This document shows positions 26,572 through 36,553 of a DNA stretch of 64,000 bases, in pieces. The first letter of the stretch is position 1; every line of letters starts with the position of its first letter. Position numbers and translations under genes: made by a program. The notes beneath the pieces were generated by a model, which ran no database searches, was not told where the DNA came from, and saw only the letters and a program-made list of their open reading frames with translations. This DNA is from Methanobacterium spitsbergense. GTDB lineage: Archaea; Methanobacteriota; Methanobacteria; Methanobacteriales; Methanobacteriaceae. Location: the NCBI RefSeq assembly GCF_019931065.1, contig NZ_JAIOUQ010000017.1, forward strand, positions 85,424 to 149,423, given 5' to 3'.

Positions 26572-27021
26572 TTAAATTTCTCCTATTTTACCTAGTATAA
26601 TTTTTATGTTTTTAACTGATTCATAAAATTTTTCTAGATCATCATCAGAAAGGGTTGATAGGTTCATTTTAATCTCATTATTTGAATGTTTCCGCCATTC
26701 TCTTAAAAGATCGTTTCCTCTCTCAGTTAGAGCTATGTTAATAACTCTTCGATCGTTTTTATCGGGTAAACGTTCGGCTAATCCATTTTCTACGAGTTTG
26801 TCTATTAAAGAGGTCATATTTGATTTTGATATGTAAACCATTCTTCCAATTTCAGACATTGGCAGTTCGCCGCGCTTCTTAAGCACTTTTAATATATGAT
26901 AATATGAATGTGGCATACTGTTCTGTTTTAACTTTTTTTTATGTTTAAACAACTTTTTTTTAAACAATGGAAAAAACAGATACAGTTCATCCACCATTTT
27001 GTTTAATCTTTCCTCGTCCAT
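26572..27021 (-). CDS. MarR family transcriptional regulator
   Basis: The 149-residue winged-helix protein has a helical N-terminus, then the DNA-binding part YYHILKVLKKRGELPMSEIG, YISKSNMTSLIDKL and the wing LPDKNDRRVINIALTERG, and a dimerisation helix at the end. GGTGA ahead of ATG 27021 fixes the start, in preference to GTG 27030. It probably controls itself and the Met/His-rich protein upstream, because similar inverted repeats lie in front of both genes. MarR proteins usually respond to small ligands or oxidation; the ligand is unknown. Confidence 0.9.
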   Translation of the reverse strand: MDEERLNKMVDELYLFFPLFKKKLFKHKKKLKQNSMPHSYYHILKVLKKRGELPMSEIGRMVYISKSNMTSLIDKLVENGLAERLPDKNDRRVINIALTERGNDLLREWRKHSNNEIKMNLSTLSDDDLEKFYESVKNIKIILGKIGEI

Positions 27022-27037
27022 AACTTTCACCAGTTAA

Positions 27038-27053
27038 GTCAATATTATTTAAC
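27038..27053 (-). promoter_or_regulatory. candidate MarR operator upstream of its own gene
   Basis: GTCAATATTATTTAAC resembles the GTTATATTATATAAC repeat at 27712-27726, and it sits within an AGTTAA/TTAACT pair 17-33 bp ahead of the start. Autoregulation is inferred. Confidence 0.35.
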
Positions 27054-27306
27054 TATACTATAAAGAACATTTCTAATAAATAAACATACCAAAATTATGA
27101 TAATATCCAAACAACTGATAAACTAAACCTATTATAAACATTAATTTTATACTTTTAAAGAATAAAAGCTTCCCAGTAATATTTCTATTACCTGTATTAG
27201 ACTTATAAATCCAATAAAATAGCTAAAAAGGAGGAATATAAACTAATAAATTTTAATAATTTATCAGTCCCTCTGAATTTAGTAGATCTTATCTAAAAAA
27301 AATGAG

Positions 27307-27645
27307 TTATTCTTCTTTTAGCATATCACGGACCATTTTAATCATTTCAACCTTTTGTTCCGCCATGGATGCTTTCATATCTAATTTTGCAGCTACAAGT
27401 TTCTTCTTCTCTTTCATAATTTCAGCTTTCTGTTCTGCCATAGATATTTTCATATCCATTTTTTTAACTAATATTTTCTTCTTATCTGCTTCTGAAAGAT
27501 GTTCCATGATTTTTTTAATGAAGATCTTCTTCATTATCAATCCTTTTTTCATATCATGGTGCATCATATGCCCATCTTTCATATGATCATGCATTTTATA
27601 GCCCATTTCTTTATTTTCAGGTCCACATTTATTTTCTTCACACAT
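27307..27645 (-). CDS. Met/His/Lys-rich small protein, possible metal binding
   Basis: The 112-residue protein has no recognised family. Its head is rich in Cys, His and Met (CEENKCGPENKEMGYKMHDH, then GHMMHHDMKKG), which suggests binding of a soft or transition metal. The rest is helical, with an internal repeat (MDMKISMAEQKAEIMKE and LDMKASMAEQKVEMIKM). GGTGA lies about six bases ahead of ATG 27645. It is upstream of and co-oriented with marR. Two near-palindromes lie in the promoter region, so MarR control and a role in metal or stress response are reasonable inferences. Confidence 0.7.
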   Translation of the reverse strand: MCEENKCGPENKEMGYKMHDHMKDGHMMHHDMKKGLIMKKIFIKKIMEHLSEADKKKILVKKMDMKISMAEQKAEIMKEKKKLVAAKLDMKASMAEQKVEMIKMVRDMLKEE

Positions 27646-27711
27646 CTTATCACCAAATTTTTTTTTATAGAAGGGTGCTAAATTTTATAAAAATTCAATT
27701 CCAACACCTTT

Positions 27712-27788
27712 GTTATATTATATAACTATTCTTATATAAACATTTCCATGAATAACAGTTCTATATAATATTTGTTATAATACATAAC
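27712..27788. promoter_or_regulatory. paired inverted repeats, candidate MarR operators
   Basis: GTTATATTATATAAC at 27712-27726 is a perfect 7-bp inverted repeat around one base. GTTATAATACATAAC at 27774-27788 is an imperfect copy 62 bp away. Both lie upstream of the Met/His-rich protein. Confidence 0.5.
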
Positions 27789-28092
27789 TAATTTATATGG
27801 TAAATTAACTGTAATCGTGCTGGTTTTGTGTTCATGCAATTCTTATTCATTGTTTTGAAAACATAATACTTTTGATGTTCAAGATCATAAAATTTAATTA
27901 TATGTATTCCAATATATTGTATTAAGGTAAAATGAGGTGCATAAGGAAAATTATTTTTTATAGAGATCTAGTTAAAAAAAAGGTTTAGACTAGAACTTCG
28001 CTTGGATCATTCAAAATATCCAATGGAAATTCTTCGTATAATCGAGTACTAAGAATATATGAAGGTGATTGAAGAGGATTAAGGTGTTTGAA

Positions 28093-28206
28093 ATGAAAGT
28101 TTTTATTGATAAAATCAAAAACAATTCAGATTATGATGATGAAAGTAAATGGGTTGATTATGATTTATTAATGTTTTTAAAGGACCATTTAACAATAAAG
28201 AAGTAA
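28093..28206 (+). CDS. small hypothetical ORF, 37 residues
   Basis: ATG 28093 is preceded by AAGGTG at six bases. The product reads MKVFIDKIKNNSDYDDESKW, then VDYDLLMFLKDHL to the end. It is acidic and probably helical, with no family recognised. It may be a real small protein or the head of a lost gene. The rest of 27789-28606 holds only A/T-rich sequence and the mer promoter region. Confidence 0.35.
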   Translation: MKVFIDKIKNNSDYDDESKWVDYDLLMFLKDHLTIKK

Positions 28207-28549
28207 ATAAGGTGTTATTATTAAAGAAATAGCACTACTATCCCTTAAACCAAGAAAAAATAAAAATATAATTTATATCCAACGCCATCGATTCCCAAAT
28301 CTAATAACTTTTTATTGTACTTTTTAGTGCTAAACATAAAATTATTCCCCCTAACCAAGAAAAACATTTAGCTAACTTCGTACAGGCCATGAGTAGGATA
28401 CTTCAATTAACCAAAACAAAAAGTTCCTCCTAAACTTTAAAGTGTTTCGTTTTATTGTTTTATTCGATTTAGTTTAAAAAGAATTTTCAATAATTCATAA
28501 AAAACTGACAGGCGTATATCATAATATTTTAAAAGTTAAATTTTGTTAA

Positions 28550-29581
<1,032 letters not shown>

Positions 29582-29591
29582 ACTCTCCATC

Positions 29592-29602
29592 TTTTTTTCT
29601 TT
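29592..29602 (+). terminator. T-tract terminator of mer
   Basis: Seven T residues followed by CTTT lie 11 bp after the stop, without a strong hairpin. This is the common archaeal termination signal. Confidence 0.4.
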
Positions 29603-29671
29603 AATATTGATAAGATATCATTAATTTAAGTCCATTGGATATTCTTAACTAGTATATAAAGAGGTTGTTAA

Positions 29672-29815
29672 ATGGAAACGTATTATTACTTGTTTTTTAT
29701 GAGTTTATCCTTAGCAACTATTTGTTGGTGGTTTGTTACTGCTAATTTATCTGTCAAGTTATTATCACCAAGTATGTGTATTAAATCAGAAGTTAATTGT
29801 AAATCAGCCGTATAA
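29672..29815 (+). CDS. small hypothetical membrane ORF, 47 residues
   Basis: ATG 29672 follows GAGGT and a TATA-like ATATAAAG. The product has one hydrophobic segment (YYYLFFMSLSLATICWWFVTA) and a Cys-containing tail. No family was recognised. The TATA box is too close to serve this start unless the transcript begins elsewhere, so it is a weak candidate. Confidence 0.25.
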   Translation: METYYYLFFMSLSLATICWWFVTANLSVKLLSPSMCIKSEVNCKSAV

Positions 29816-29886
29816 TTTCTAATGTAAAAACCTCTAAAAAAAACAGAATGATTGGGGTTCATATGATCTTCAAATAAATATTAAAC

Positions 29887-29980
29887 AGGACGGGGATGTT
29901 ACCACCTACTTGATTTTTCACCAATTTTGATCAGAAATCATTGGTCATAAAAAAAGGATGTAAACCTAAATCCCTGTCCT
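29887..29980 (+). ncRNA. candidate structured RNA (closed two-stem element)
   Basis: An outer stem pairs AGGACGGGGAT (29887-29897) with ATCCCTGTCCT (29970-29980) through 11 base pairs with one G-U. Inside, ACCAAT (29920-29925) pairs with ATTGGT (29940-29945) around a short TGAT/ATCA helix. The region is intergenic and has no ORF. Family unknown; strand assumed from mer. Confidence 0.4.
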
Positions 29981-29987
29981 TCTCATC

Positions 29988-30009
29988 CCCCCCCCCCCCA
30001 AAAAAAAAA
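29988..30009. repeat. homopolymer tract C13 followed by A10
   Basis: A run of 13 C directly followed by 10 A, just after the structured element. It is unusual in such low-GC DNA and prone to slippage or sequencing error. It is not inside a recognised gene. Confidence 0.8.
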
Positions 30010-30337
30010 TCAAATTGCAGATAGAACATCCACTAAATATTAAACATTGGAAGGGAAATATCAATTCTGAGTTTTTACCAAATTGATCTTAAAAATTCAC
30101 CTATTGAAATGATTACTAATGCAAAAAAATTCAAAATAAACCATGATAAATCTTAAATTTTCTTCTTTTTTAAAATTTTTTTGAATCATTAAAATGTTTT
30201 TTACCAGATCTATGTATAAACCTTTAAAAGTCTGTTTTTATTATTTCCACGTTGAAATAGAATTTTTCAAAGTTCACATATGCCTGATTTACTACGTTTA
30301 GCCCAAACTAACAAATAATTTATAGTATGTATTATAG

Positions 30338-30411
30338 AAATATTGTGAAATTACAACATATGAGGGATATACTGGATAACAGAAACAAAAATTTCAAAAG
30401 GATTCCAAACA
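30338..30411 (+). pseudogene. relic of a third AbrB antitoxin locus
   Basis: AATATTGTGAAATTACAA, TGAGGGATAT and AACAAAAATTTCAAAAGGAT match the promoter, ribosome binding site and first codons of the antitoxins at 23114 and 24686, with small deletions. Similarity ends after the TTCCAAAC codons. Nothing else was recognised in 30010-30550. Confidence 0.75.
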
Positions 30412-30550
30412 CTCAAACAGATAAATAATTATTAAATAGTATATTTCCAATTCATGTTATCTACTACTAGTCTAACCTGGAAGATATGCAGGTAACACAC
30501 CTTCATAATCTGGTTAGTATCCACTTTATTATCAATTATTATTTTTTATT

Positions 30551-30899
30551 TTTTAACGAGAAATTATTAGAACACGAAGCATCATCCGAGTATATTACAA
30601 CAGGTATTAAACTTTAGATACTATGCTAGATGGTAAAGGATCCTATAAAGGAAGCATCACATAGTTACTGCAGCCGGAACAGGGAAAAATAGCATATCAG
30701 CACAGTTTGCACAATACTTGTAAAAATGGAGAAAATGTTTTATTTTCGCCTTTGAAGAATCTCCAATACAAATTATGCGAAATATGAAATCTATTGGAAT
30801 ATATCTTCAATTATGGTTAGACAAGGAGTATTAAATAAAATTAGCAATACTATTTCAAATAGTTTGGAAAATCTTCATTTTTTTGAATTGAGAATATAA
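30551..30899 (+). pseudogene. KaiC-like ATPase remnant
   Basis: Across several frames the strand reads HEASSEYITTGIK, TLDTMLDGKGSYKGSI, a Walker A-like TAAGTGKNSISAQFAQYL, then FAFEESPIQIMRNMKSIGI. This is the order found in the first RecA-like domain of KaiC proteins (ITTGI, GGKG, Walker A, FEES, MRSIGI). Frameshifts and stops interrupt it and no second domain remains. It might once have worked with the large sensor kinase at 19279, which is speculation. Confidence 0.75.
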
Positions 30900-31032
30900 T
30901 AGTGAAAATGGTTACAAAAACTTTTTTTTACTTAAAAAGCTTTCTATTTGATTGTAATAATAAAACATATATTGTCATTAAACAAAAAATAAATAAATAA
31001 ATAGCCTGTTAATATTTTAGGGGGAGGATAAT

Positions 31033-32067
31033 ATTAATAAGTATATAATATTTTTTACTATACTTTTTGTATCCGCATTCTTTTTATGTGGAGCTTCATC
31101 AGCCTCAACTGTGAAAACTAGTCAGATCAGTAATTCTAACACCAAAGTCGTGGGTTATACGCCTGTTGCTGTCCAGGACGAGGCAGATATAAGTGGTAAC
31201 ATAGTGGTCTACAGGAAAACAGTTTGGAAAAATAATTCAATCGATATCCTGATTAGTTCTCAAATATGCTGGAAACACCTTAAGACACATAAAAGTGGAA
31301 TTGTATCCGGTTCTAGCTATAAACAACATGATCCTGCTATTTCAGGTACCCGGGTGGTCTGGCAGGAATACAGATCAACTAACTCATATGTTTATGTGAA
31401 AAATCTTGCAACAGGGGCAATTGGAAGAGTAGGCGGATCCAGTTCTTATAATCCTGATATTTCAGGTACCAGAGTGGTCTGGGAACAGACCATTGGAAGC
31501 CATTCTTATATTTACTATAAAAACCTTGCAACAGGATATAGTGGCAAAGTACAATCATCAAACTATGATCAAAATAATCCTGCTATTTCAGGTACCCGGG
31601 TGGTCTGGCAGGAATACAGATCAGCTAACTCCTATGTTTATGTGAAAAATATTGCAACAGGGGCAATTGGAAGGTTAGGGAGCAATCATGCAGGCCAGCC
31701 TGACATTTCTGGAAATAAAGTTGTCTGGCAAGATAATAACAGCATATACTGGAGGGACCTTGTAACACGTGCTGGAGGTAAACTATACAGAGGTAACGAG
31801 CAGTATGTGCCTAAAATCTCAGGGAGCAAAGTGGTCTGGCAAGATTACTATGGTGGAATATTAGCAGTCTATGTTAAAAATTTAGTCACTGGATCGGTTT
31901 TCAGGGTGATCTGGCAGAATGGTGATAGTCAATTTGGATATTATCCTGCTATTTCAGGCACTACAGTTGTATTTCAGAATTGGAAAACACACTATTTAGT
32001 TCCCAATCCCTTCTTAGTATACTGGAAAGAGGTATTAACCGGAGCTGGAGGTAGGGTACAAGTCTAA
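31033..32067 (+). CDS. secreted beta-propeller-like repeat protein, apparent ATT start
   Basis: The product has a clear signal peptide (INKYIIFFTILFVSAFFLCG, then ASSAS) and about six repeats containing DISGTRVVWQEY, YVKNLATGAIGRV or close variants. These match the TolB/PD40-like beta-propeller blades of archaeal surface proteins. The first standard in-frame start, GTG 31111, would cut off the signal peptide. GGGGAGG at 31021-31027 lies five bases before ATT 31033, so initiation at ATT is proposed. A hairpin terminator follows. It is probably an exported or surface-bound binding protein; the ligand is unknown. Confidence 0.82.
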   Translation: MNKYIIFFTILFVSAFFLCGASSASTVKTSQISNSNTKVVGYTPVAVQDEADISGNIVVYRKTVWKNNSIDILISSQICWKHLKTHKSGIVSGSSYKQHDPAISGTRVVWQEYRSTNSYVYVKNLATGAIGRVGGSSSYNPDISGTRVVWEQTIGSHSYIYYKNLATGYSGKVQSSNYDQNNPAISGTRVVWQEYRSANSYVYVKNIATGAIGRLGSNHAGQPDISGNKVVWQDNNSIYWRDLVTRAGGKLYRGNEQYVPKISGSKVVWQDYYGGILAVYVKNLVTGSVFRVIWQNGDSQFGYYPAISGTTVVFQNWKTHYLVPNPFLVYWKEVLTGAGGRVQV

Positions 32068-32130
32068 AACCAATAAATTATGGAAAATCATCATTTACTA
32101 AATTAAAAATGAATAAGTAAAATATAATGA

Positions 32131-32169
32131 GAATAGGGCTAAAAATTTCCTATTCCCCTCTTTTTTTTT
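32131..32169 (+). terminator. hairpin plus T9 terminator
   Basis: GAATAGG (32131-32137) pairs perfectly with CCTATTC (32149-32155) and is followed by a run of T at 32161-32169. It follows the beta-propeller protein gene. Confidence 0.65.
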
Positions 32170-32387
32170 GGAATATAAAATAACCAAATTTAAATCTAAA
32201 GATTTCAAGAAAAAATCGAGCGTTATTCACATTAGATGGATGATAGATATTACTAAAACAATATTTTACATTTTTTTAATTGGATATCTAACATTTAGAT
32301 GGAAGTTTGACAATATTCAGCAACGATCTCAATCAATTGTTTGTATTACCTGTTGGTTATCATGATTAATGAAGTTTATACAACAAT

Positions 32388-32461
32388 ACAGGCGGGAAAA
32401 TCTTGGCCGAATCTGAACTTGGAAAAGGAACAACATTCTATTTTACAATACCTATCAAATG
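32388..32461 (+). pseudogene. histidine kinase C-terminal remnant
   Basis: The frame reads GGKILAESELGKGTTFYFTI then PIK and stop, the last strand and G-box region of a HATPase domain. No kinase sequence precedes it, only A/T-rich DNA with a doubtful frame at 32168-32365. The remaining 32462-32985 holds no recognised gene. Confidence 0.65.
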
Positions 32462-32985
32462 AATTCTAGATTAATTTTTTATTTTTAAATTATTATTTTT
32501 ATTGAGGGATTCTTATTGAGGGGTACTTTGATAACTCAAATTAACAGCACCTATGAGTGAATGACATAGTAATATTCTCGATGTATGAATGTATCTATGT
32601 GTAAACGAATAGCTTTATATGTTAATGCACTTATGAGATCTTTGATTTATAGGAACCTTTACGAATGTGGCCAAAACCATTAGTTTAACTTTTTTTTACT
32701 ATTCTGATTGATTAAATCAAATTGTATATAGATCTAAAAATTTATCAATTGTTAAACTTAATATTAAAGGCTATGATTTGACTATATATTTATACAGTTG
32801 GGGTAGGTGTATACACAGTTTTAGAGTACTTTAGAAGTTTTTAATATCAAATTTACGTTATAATCAGTCCAATCTATCATAGTCAATTGTTTAGATTTTT
32901 TGGCAATCCCTTCATACTTAGAGAATACCATCAGAAAACAAGCTGTATTTTTAGAACTTAATCCTAAATATCCGGTTATTACATG

Positions 32986-33015
32986 AAAAAAATATGTGAG
33001 GATTTTTAAATCCTC
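32986..33015 (-). terminator. hairpin plus T-run terminator of the adhesin gene
   Basis: On the minus strand GAGGATTT pairs with AAATCCTC (8 bp, 2-nt loop, 32998-33015) and is followed by seven T. It lies about 30 bp after the stop at 33046. Confidence 0.65.
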
Positions 33016-33045
33016 TATAGATATTCGTTTATTTTATTTGTTTTT

Positions 33046-36000
33046 TTATGTTGTGGTTGTTGTGAATTTTGTTGTGTATGGTGTTGTTAGTCCTGCTCCG
33101 CCTGTGCTTGTAACGCTGTTTGAATGTAGTATGACTGTGTAGGTTGTTCCTCTTGCAAATGCTGCGTTGGCCGTTATATTCAGTGTACTACCATTTATGG
33201 ATGTGGTGTATGGTTTTATTTGTCCGTATTGATTTTTGAGTTCTATCCAGGGGTTGGTTCCAAGTTGGATGGCTTTGCTGAAGTTGATTTGCACTACTTT
33301 GTTCACTGCTACGTTAACTGCGTTGTTCACTGGACTTGTGCTTGTAACGACTGGTGGTGCTGATGTTGTGAATCTGGTTGTGTATGGTGCTGTTAATCCA
33401 TTTCCTGCCAGGTCAGTTATACTGTTTGAATGTAAAATAACAGTATATTTTCTTCCGGCATCTAAAAGACTGTTTGGTGTTATTGAGAGTATATTACCAA
33501 CTATGCTACTTGTGAATGGTATTGCTGCTCCAGTTCCACTTGAAAATTTAAGTTCTATCCATGGGTTGGCTCCGAATTTAATTGCTTCATTGAAAGTTAT
33601 CTGTATAACCTTATTTAAAGCCACATTAAATGAATTATTCACCGGATTTGAACTAGTAACCACTGGCGGTGTGTTATCAAGCACATCTAAGGTATTTGTG
33701 TTGCTGCTTGCTGCGTATGTATTGTCTTGTAGGAATTCTGCGAGTATTGTGTAGATTCCTTGTGTTTGTGTTATAGTGTATTGTAGGGTTGCTATTCCAA
33801 GTGCGTTGGTTGTTGCTGTTCCCACAGGGTTACCGTCTACATTGAATTGTATAGTTTGTCCTGCTAGGGGTATGTTGTTGTATGTGTCTGTTAGTGTTGC
33901 AATCAAATCAACTATGTCTCCTTTAAATCCAGTTGCAGGGTTTACAGTTATTGTTGTTGGTGTTAATGGCACATTTAGTGTTGTTGTGGTGTTTATGGTA
34001 TTGAATCCTGGTTGGTTTATAGGTGGATTGTCTGTGTTATCTCCGTCGGGGTTGAATGTTCTTTGTGTTTCTGTTGCGTTGTTGGTTATGGTGGTGTTGC
34101 TTACATTGACTTGGGCAGGTATTCTGAATAATGCCATACCGTTTAGTGCTATGTCATTTGGGAACCATTCTAATTCCGAGTATGTTCCGAAATCAAGCCA
34201 GTAGGCGTTCGGGTCTGTGCCCCATGTTAATCCACCGTCGTAACTGGTTTCCATTAATGCACTGTTGTAGATTAAATTGCCTGTGAAGTCGTCGATTATT
34301 GTTATGTATTTAGCTGTGTCGGGTCCGTTGTTATAGAGTTTTATGAATGCATATAGGTTGTCTAAGTAGTATGCTGTTGTTGTGTGTGGTGATCCGTATG
34401 TGCTGTTGTTTTGGTACCATTTGGTAAGCTGTGTCTGAGCTGTTGGGACATAAGTTTCGGCAAAGCCTACGTTGTTGGTTGTATTCGGGTCGTATTGATC
34501 TGCTGTTGCTGGATCAAAGGTTGCGGTGTTGTTTACGGTTCCTGTGGTGTTTGCTATTGTAAAGAAATCTAAAACCCAGACATCTCCATTGTTCATGGTT
34601 GGTATTGTCCAGATCATGGTTAGAGGATCGAATGATGGATTGTTCTCTGGTGGGTCAAGGTCGGGATTCTGTCCAGTGTAAGTTACAAACCAGCTTCCAA
34701 ATATGTCGAATGGTGCTAATTCCATGCCTGTTCCCAGTAGATCTGTTATTTTCACGTTGGTTGCTGTATCAGGACCGTTGTTGGTTACTATTACCTCGCT
34801 GAAGAACTTCCAGTAACGGTCTAATGGATTATCAGGGAATATTATTGGCCCTAAATCTTCGTAGTAGAAGTTTTTAGTCACATCAATATCTGCAGTTGGC
34901 GTGTTGATTGTAACATCTGTGTTCACCGTTTGTGCATCAACTGTGGCTGATACTGTTGAAATTCCAGGAGAATTGCCTGTAAAAGTAGTAGTTGCTTTAC
35001 CGTTTAAGGTATTGGCAATTAATGGGTTTACAGTTCCTAATGCATCACTTGCGAAGTTTACAACAATTCCATCAGGAACATGACCACCTGCAGGGTCTTG
35101 GTAAACACCATTTTGATCATGTAACAGATCAGCTGTGATATTTGAGGTTTCACCAGTATTAATGGTGTCCGGATCTGATGTAGTAGTTAAAACTAACCAC
35201 TTAGAAACCGTGGCCCCTACTACTCTTCCTGCAGTAACTGGATCGGATCCAACAAAATTAGACCCCCACCAATTATAATCAACATCACAAGAACTTCCAT
35301 CAGAATATATATCTTGTGGAGTGTTTCCTACAATCCGACAGAAACTCACATTCACAGTACCAACATAAGAATTGTAGATAGCACCACCATAATATTGTGC
35401 GGTGTTACTGGTGAAAGTACTGTTGTTTACTGTCAAAGTACCACTATAATTGAGGATAGCACCACCAACATCTGCGGTGTTACTGGTGAAAGTACTATTG
35501 TTTACAGTCACAGTACCATAATTGAGGATAGCACCACCACCAGAATTTGCAGAGTTACTGGTGAAGGTACTGTTGTTCACTGTCACAGTACCACCACCAT
35601 TGTAGATAGCACCACCATTACCATAATTTGCTGTGTTACTGGTGAGATTACAGTCTGTTACAGTCAAAGTACCACCATTGTAGATAGCACCGCCATATTC
35701 TGCGGTGTTACTGGTGAGATTACTGTCTGTTATAATCAAAGTACCACCATTATTGTAGATAGCACCACCATAATATTGTGCAGAGTTACTGGTGAAAGTA
35801 CTGTTGTTTACAGTCAAAGTACCACCATAATTATTGTAGATAGCACCACCATAAGTTGTGTTTCCGTTGGTTAGTGTTAGGTTGTTGATTGTAACATATA
35901 TTCCACTGTTTATTTTGAATATCCAGTTGGTGCCTGTTCCGTTTATTATTGTATCCGTTTGACTTTCTCCATTAATAGTCATGTTTTTATTAATGGTGAT

Positions 36001-36318
36001 TTGTGTGTTGTTTATTCCTTTGTATTGTTCATGGGCTATGTATATTTGTCCGTTGGTGTTTACTGTTCCTGTTGCGTTTTTTATTGAATATTTAGGGCCG
36101 ATTATGCCTGATTGATATGTTGCAGATTCACCATTCCAATCATCATTTCCCAAAGTACTATTACCATTAACATAAATAGTATCTCCCGGTGCAGCTGAAA
36201 CATTACCCATACCCAAAGCAAAAATAACAGCTAATAGGGTTATTAAAACTACTAAAACCATTAAATTATGATCATTTATTGAAAATTTACATTGTCCTAT
36301 AAATCTTTCCACCCCCAT
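33046..36318 (-). CDS. large adhesin-like surface protein: beta-helix, DUF11-type and Ig-like domains, two Big_5
   Basis: The 1090-residue exported protein has a signal segment (about 20-43), a right-handed beta-helix built from repeats like FTSNSAQYYGGAIYNNGGTL (about 130-340), and a YNWWGSN cap. An invasin-like Ig domain follows (about 375-470), then two DUF11-like domains (ATNVKITDLLGTGMEL and a second, about 485-780), an Ig-like repeat (about 790-885) and two C-terminal Big_5 domains (about 890-1090) ending FTTTTT. This architecture is typical of adhesin-like proteins of Methanobacteriales. It has no membrane anchor, so retention may depend on Big_5 or wall contacts. The start codon is uncertain: a G-rich ribosome-binding-like sequence lies just after the ATG. 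Confidence 0.88.
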   Translation of the reverse strand: MGVERFIGQCKFSINDHNLMVLVVLITLLAVIFALGMGNVSAAPGDTIYVNGNSTLGNDDWNGESATYQSGIIGPKYSIKNATGTVNTNGQIYIAHEQYKGINNTQITINKNMTINGESQTDTIINGTGTNWIFKINSGIYVTINNLTLTNGNTTYGGAIYNNYGGTLTVNNSTFTSNSAQYYGGAIYNNGGTLIITDSNLTSNTAEYGGAIYNGGTLTVTDCNLTSNTANYGNGGAIYNGGGTVTVNNSTFTSNSANSGGGAILNYGTVTVNNSTFTSNTADVGGAILNYSGTLTVNNSTFTSNTAQYYGGAIYNSYVGTVNVSFCRIVGNTPQDIYSDGSSCDVDYNWWGSNFVGSDPVTAGRVVGATVSKWLVLTTTSDPDTINTGETSNITADLLHDQNGVYQDPAGGHVPDGIVVNFASDALGTVNPLIANTLNGKATTTFTGNSPGISTVSATVDAQTVNTDVTINTPTADIDVTKNFYYEDLGPIIFPDNPLDRYWKFFSEVIVTNNGPDTATNVKITDLLGTGMELAPFDIFGSWFVTYTGQNPDLDPPENNPSFDPLTMIWTIPTMNNGDVWVLDFFTIANTTGTVNNTATFDPATADQYDPNTTNNVGFAETYVPTAQTQLTKWYQNNSTYGSPHTTTAYYLDNLYAFIKLYNNGPDTAKYITIIDDFTGNLIYNSALMETSYDGGLTWGTDPNAYWLDFGTYSELEWFPNDIALNGMALFRIPAQVNVSNTTITNNATETQRTFNPDGDNTDNPPINQPGFNTINTTTTLNVPLTPTTITVNPATGFKGDIVDLIATLTDTYNNIPLAGQTIQFNVDGNPVGTATTNALGIATLQYTITQTQGIYTILAEFLQDNTYAASSNTNTLDVLDNTPPVVTSSNPVNNSFNVALNKVIQITFNEAIKFGANPWIELKFSSGTGAAIPFTSSIVGNILSITPNSLLDAGRKYTVILHSNSITDLAGNGLTAPYTTRFTTSAPPVVTSTSPVNNAVNVAVNKVVQINFSKAIQLGTNPWIELKNQYGQIKPYTTSINGSTLNITANAAFARGTTYTVILHSNSVTSTGGAGLTTPYTTKFTTTTT
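35340..35870 (-). repeat. tandem beta-helix coding repeats
   Basis: Units of about 60-70 bp coding GGAIYN...GTLTVNNSTFTSNTA recur about eight times inside the adhesin gene. Such repeats expand and contract by recombination. Confidence 0.75.
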
Positions 36319-36553
36319 TACAAAAAAGGTTTTTTTTATAAAAAAAATTATTTACCATCCTTTGATATTTTTACAATATGGACTATTAATATATATTGTT
36401 AAATAACAACCAAATGAAAGACTTTTAAATAAAAAACAAAGAAGTATATGGTCCTGTTTGAATTTGTAGTTTGCCTGTATGATTTCTATTTTTGCCCCTA
36501 CCCCCTCATTAATAGTCCAATTGTAACCATAGTAACAAGTTTAATAAATGTCT
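36319..36553. other. adhesin upstream region
   Basis: A/T-rich DNA, including TTAATATATATTG near 36385-36400 as a possible promoter element. No gene was seen. Confidence 0.3.

Noticed and set aside
32168..32365. Plus-strand 65-codon frame with one hydrophobic segment
   Set aside because: It starts in the terminator T-run and lacks a ribosome site; it may be part of the decayed kinase but cannot be supported.
33236..34204. Long plus-strand frames over the adhesin
   Set aside because: Antisense shadows with no ribosome binding site; the minus strand has clear domains.
35314..35874. Plus-strand Ser/Thr/Val-rich open frame with repeats
   Set aside because: It is the antisense shadow of the beta-helix repeats of the adhesin at 33046-36318.
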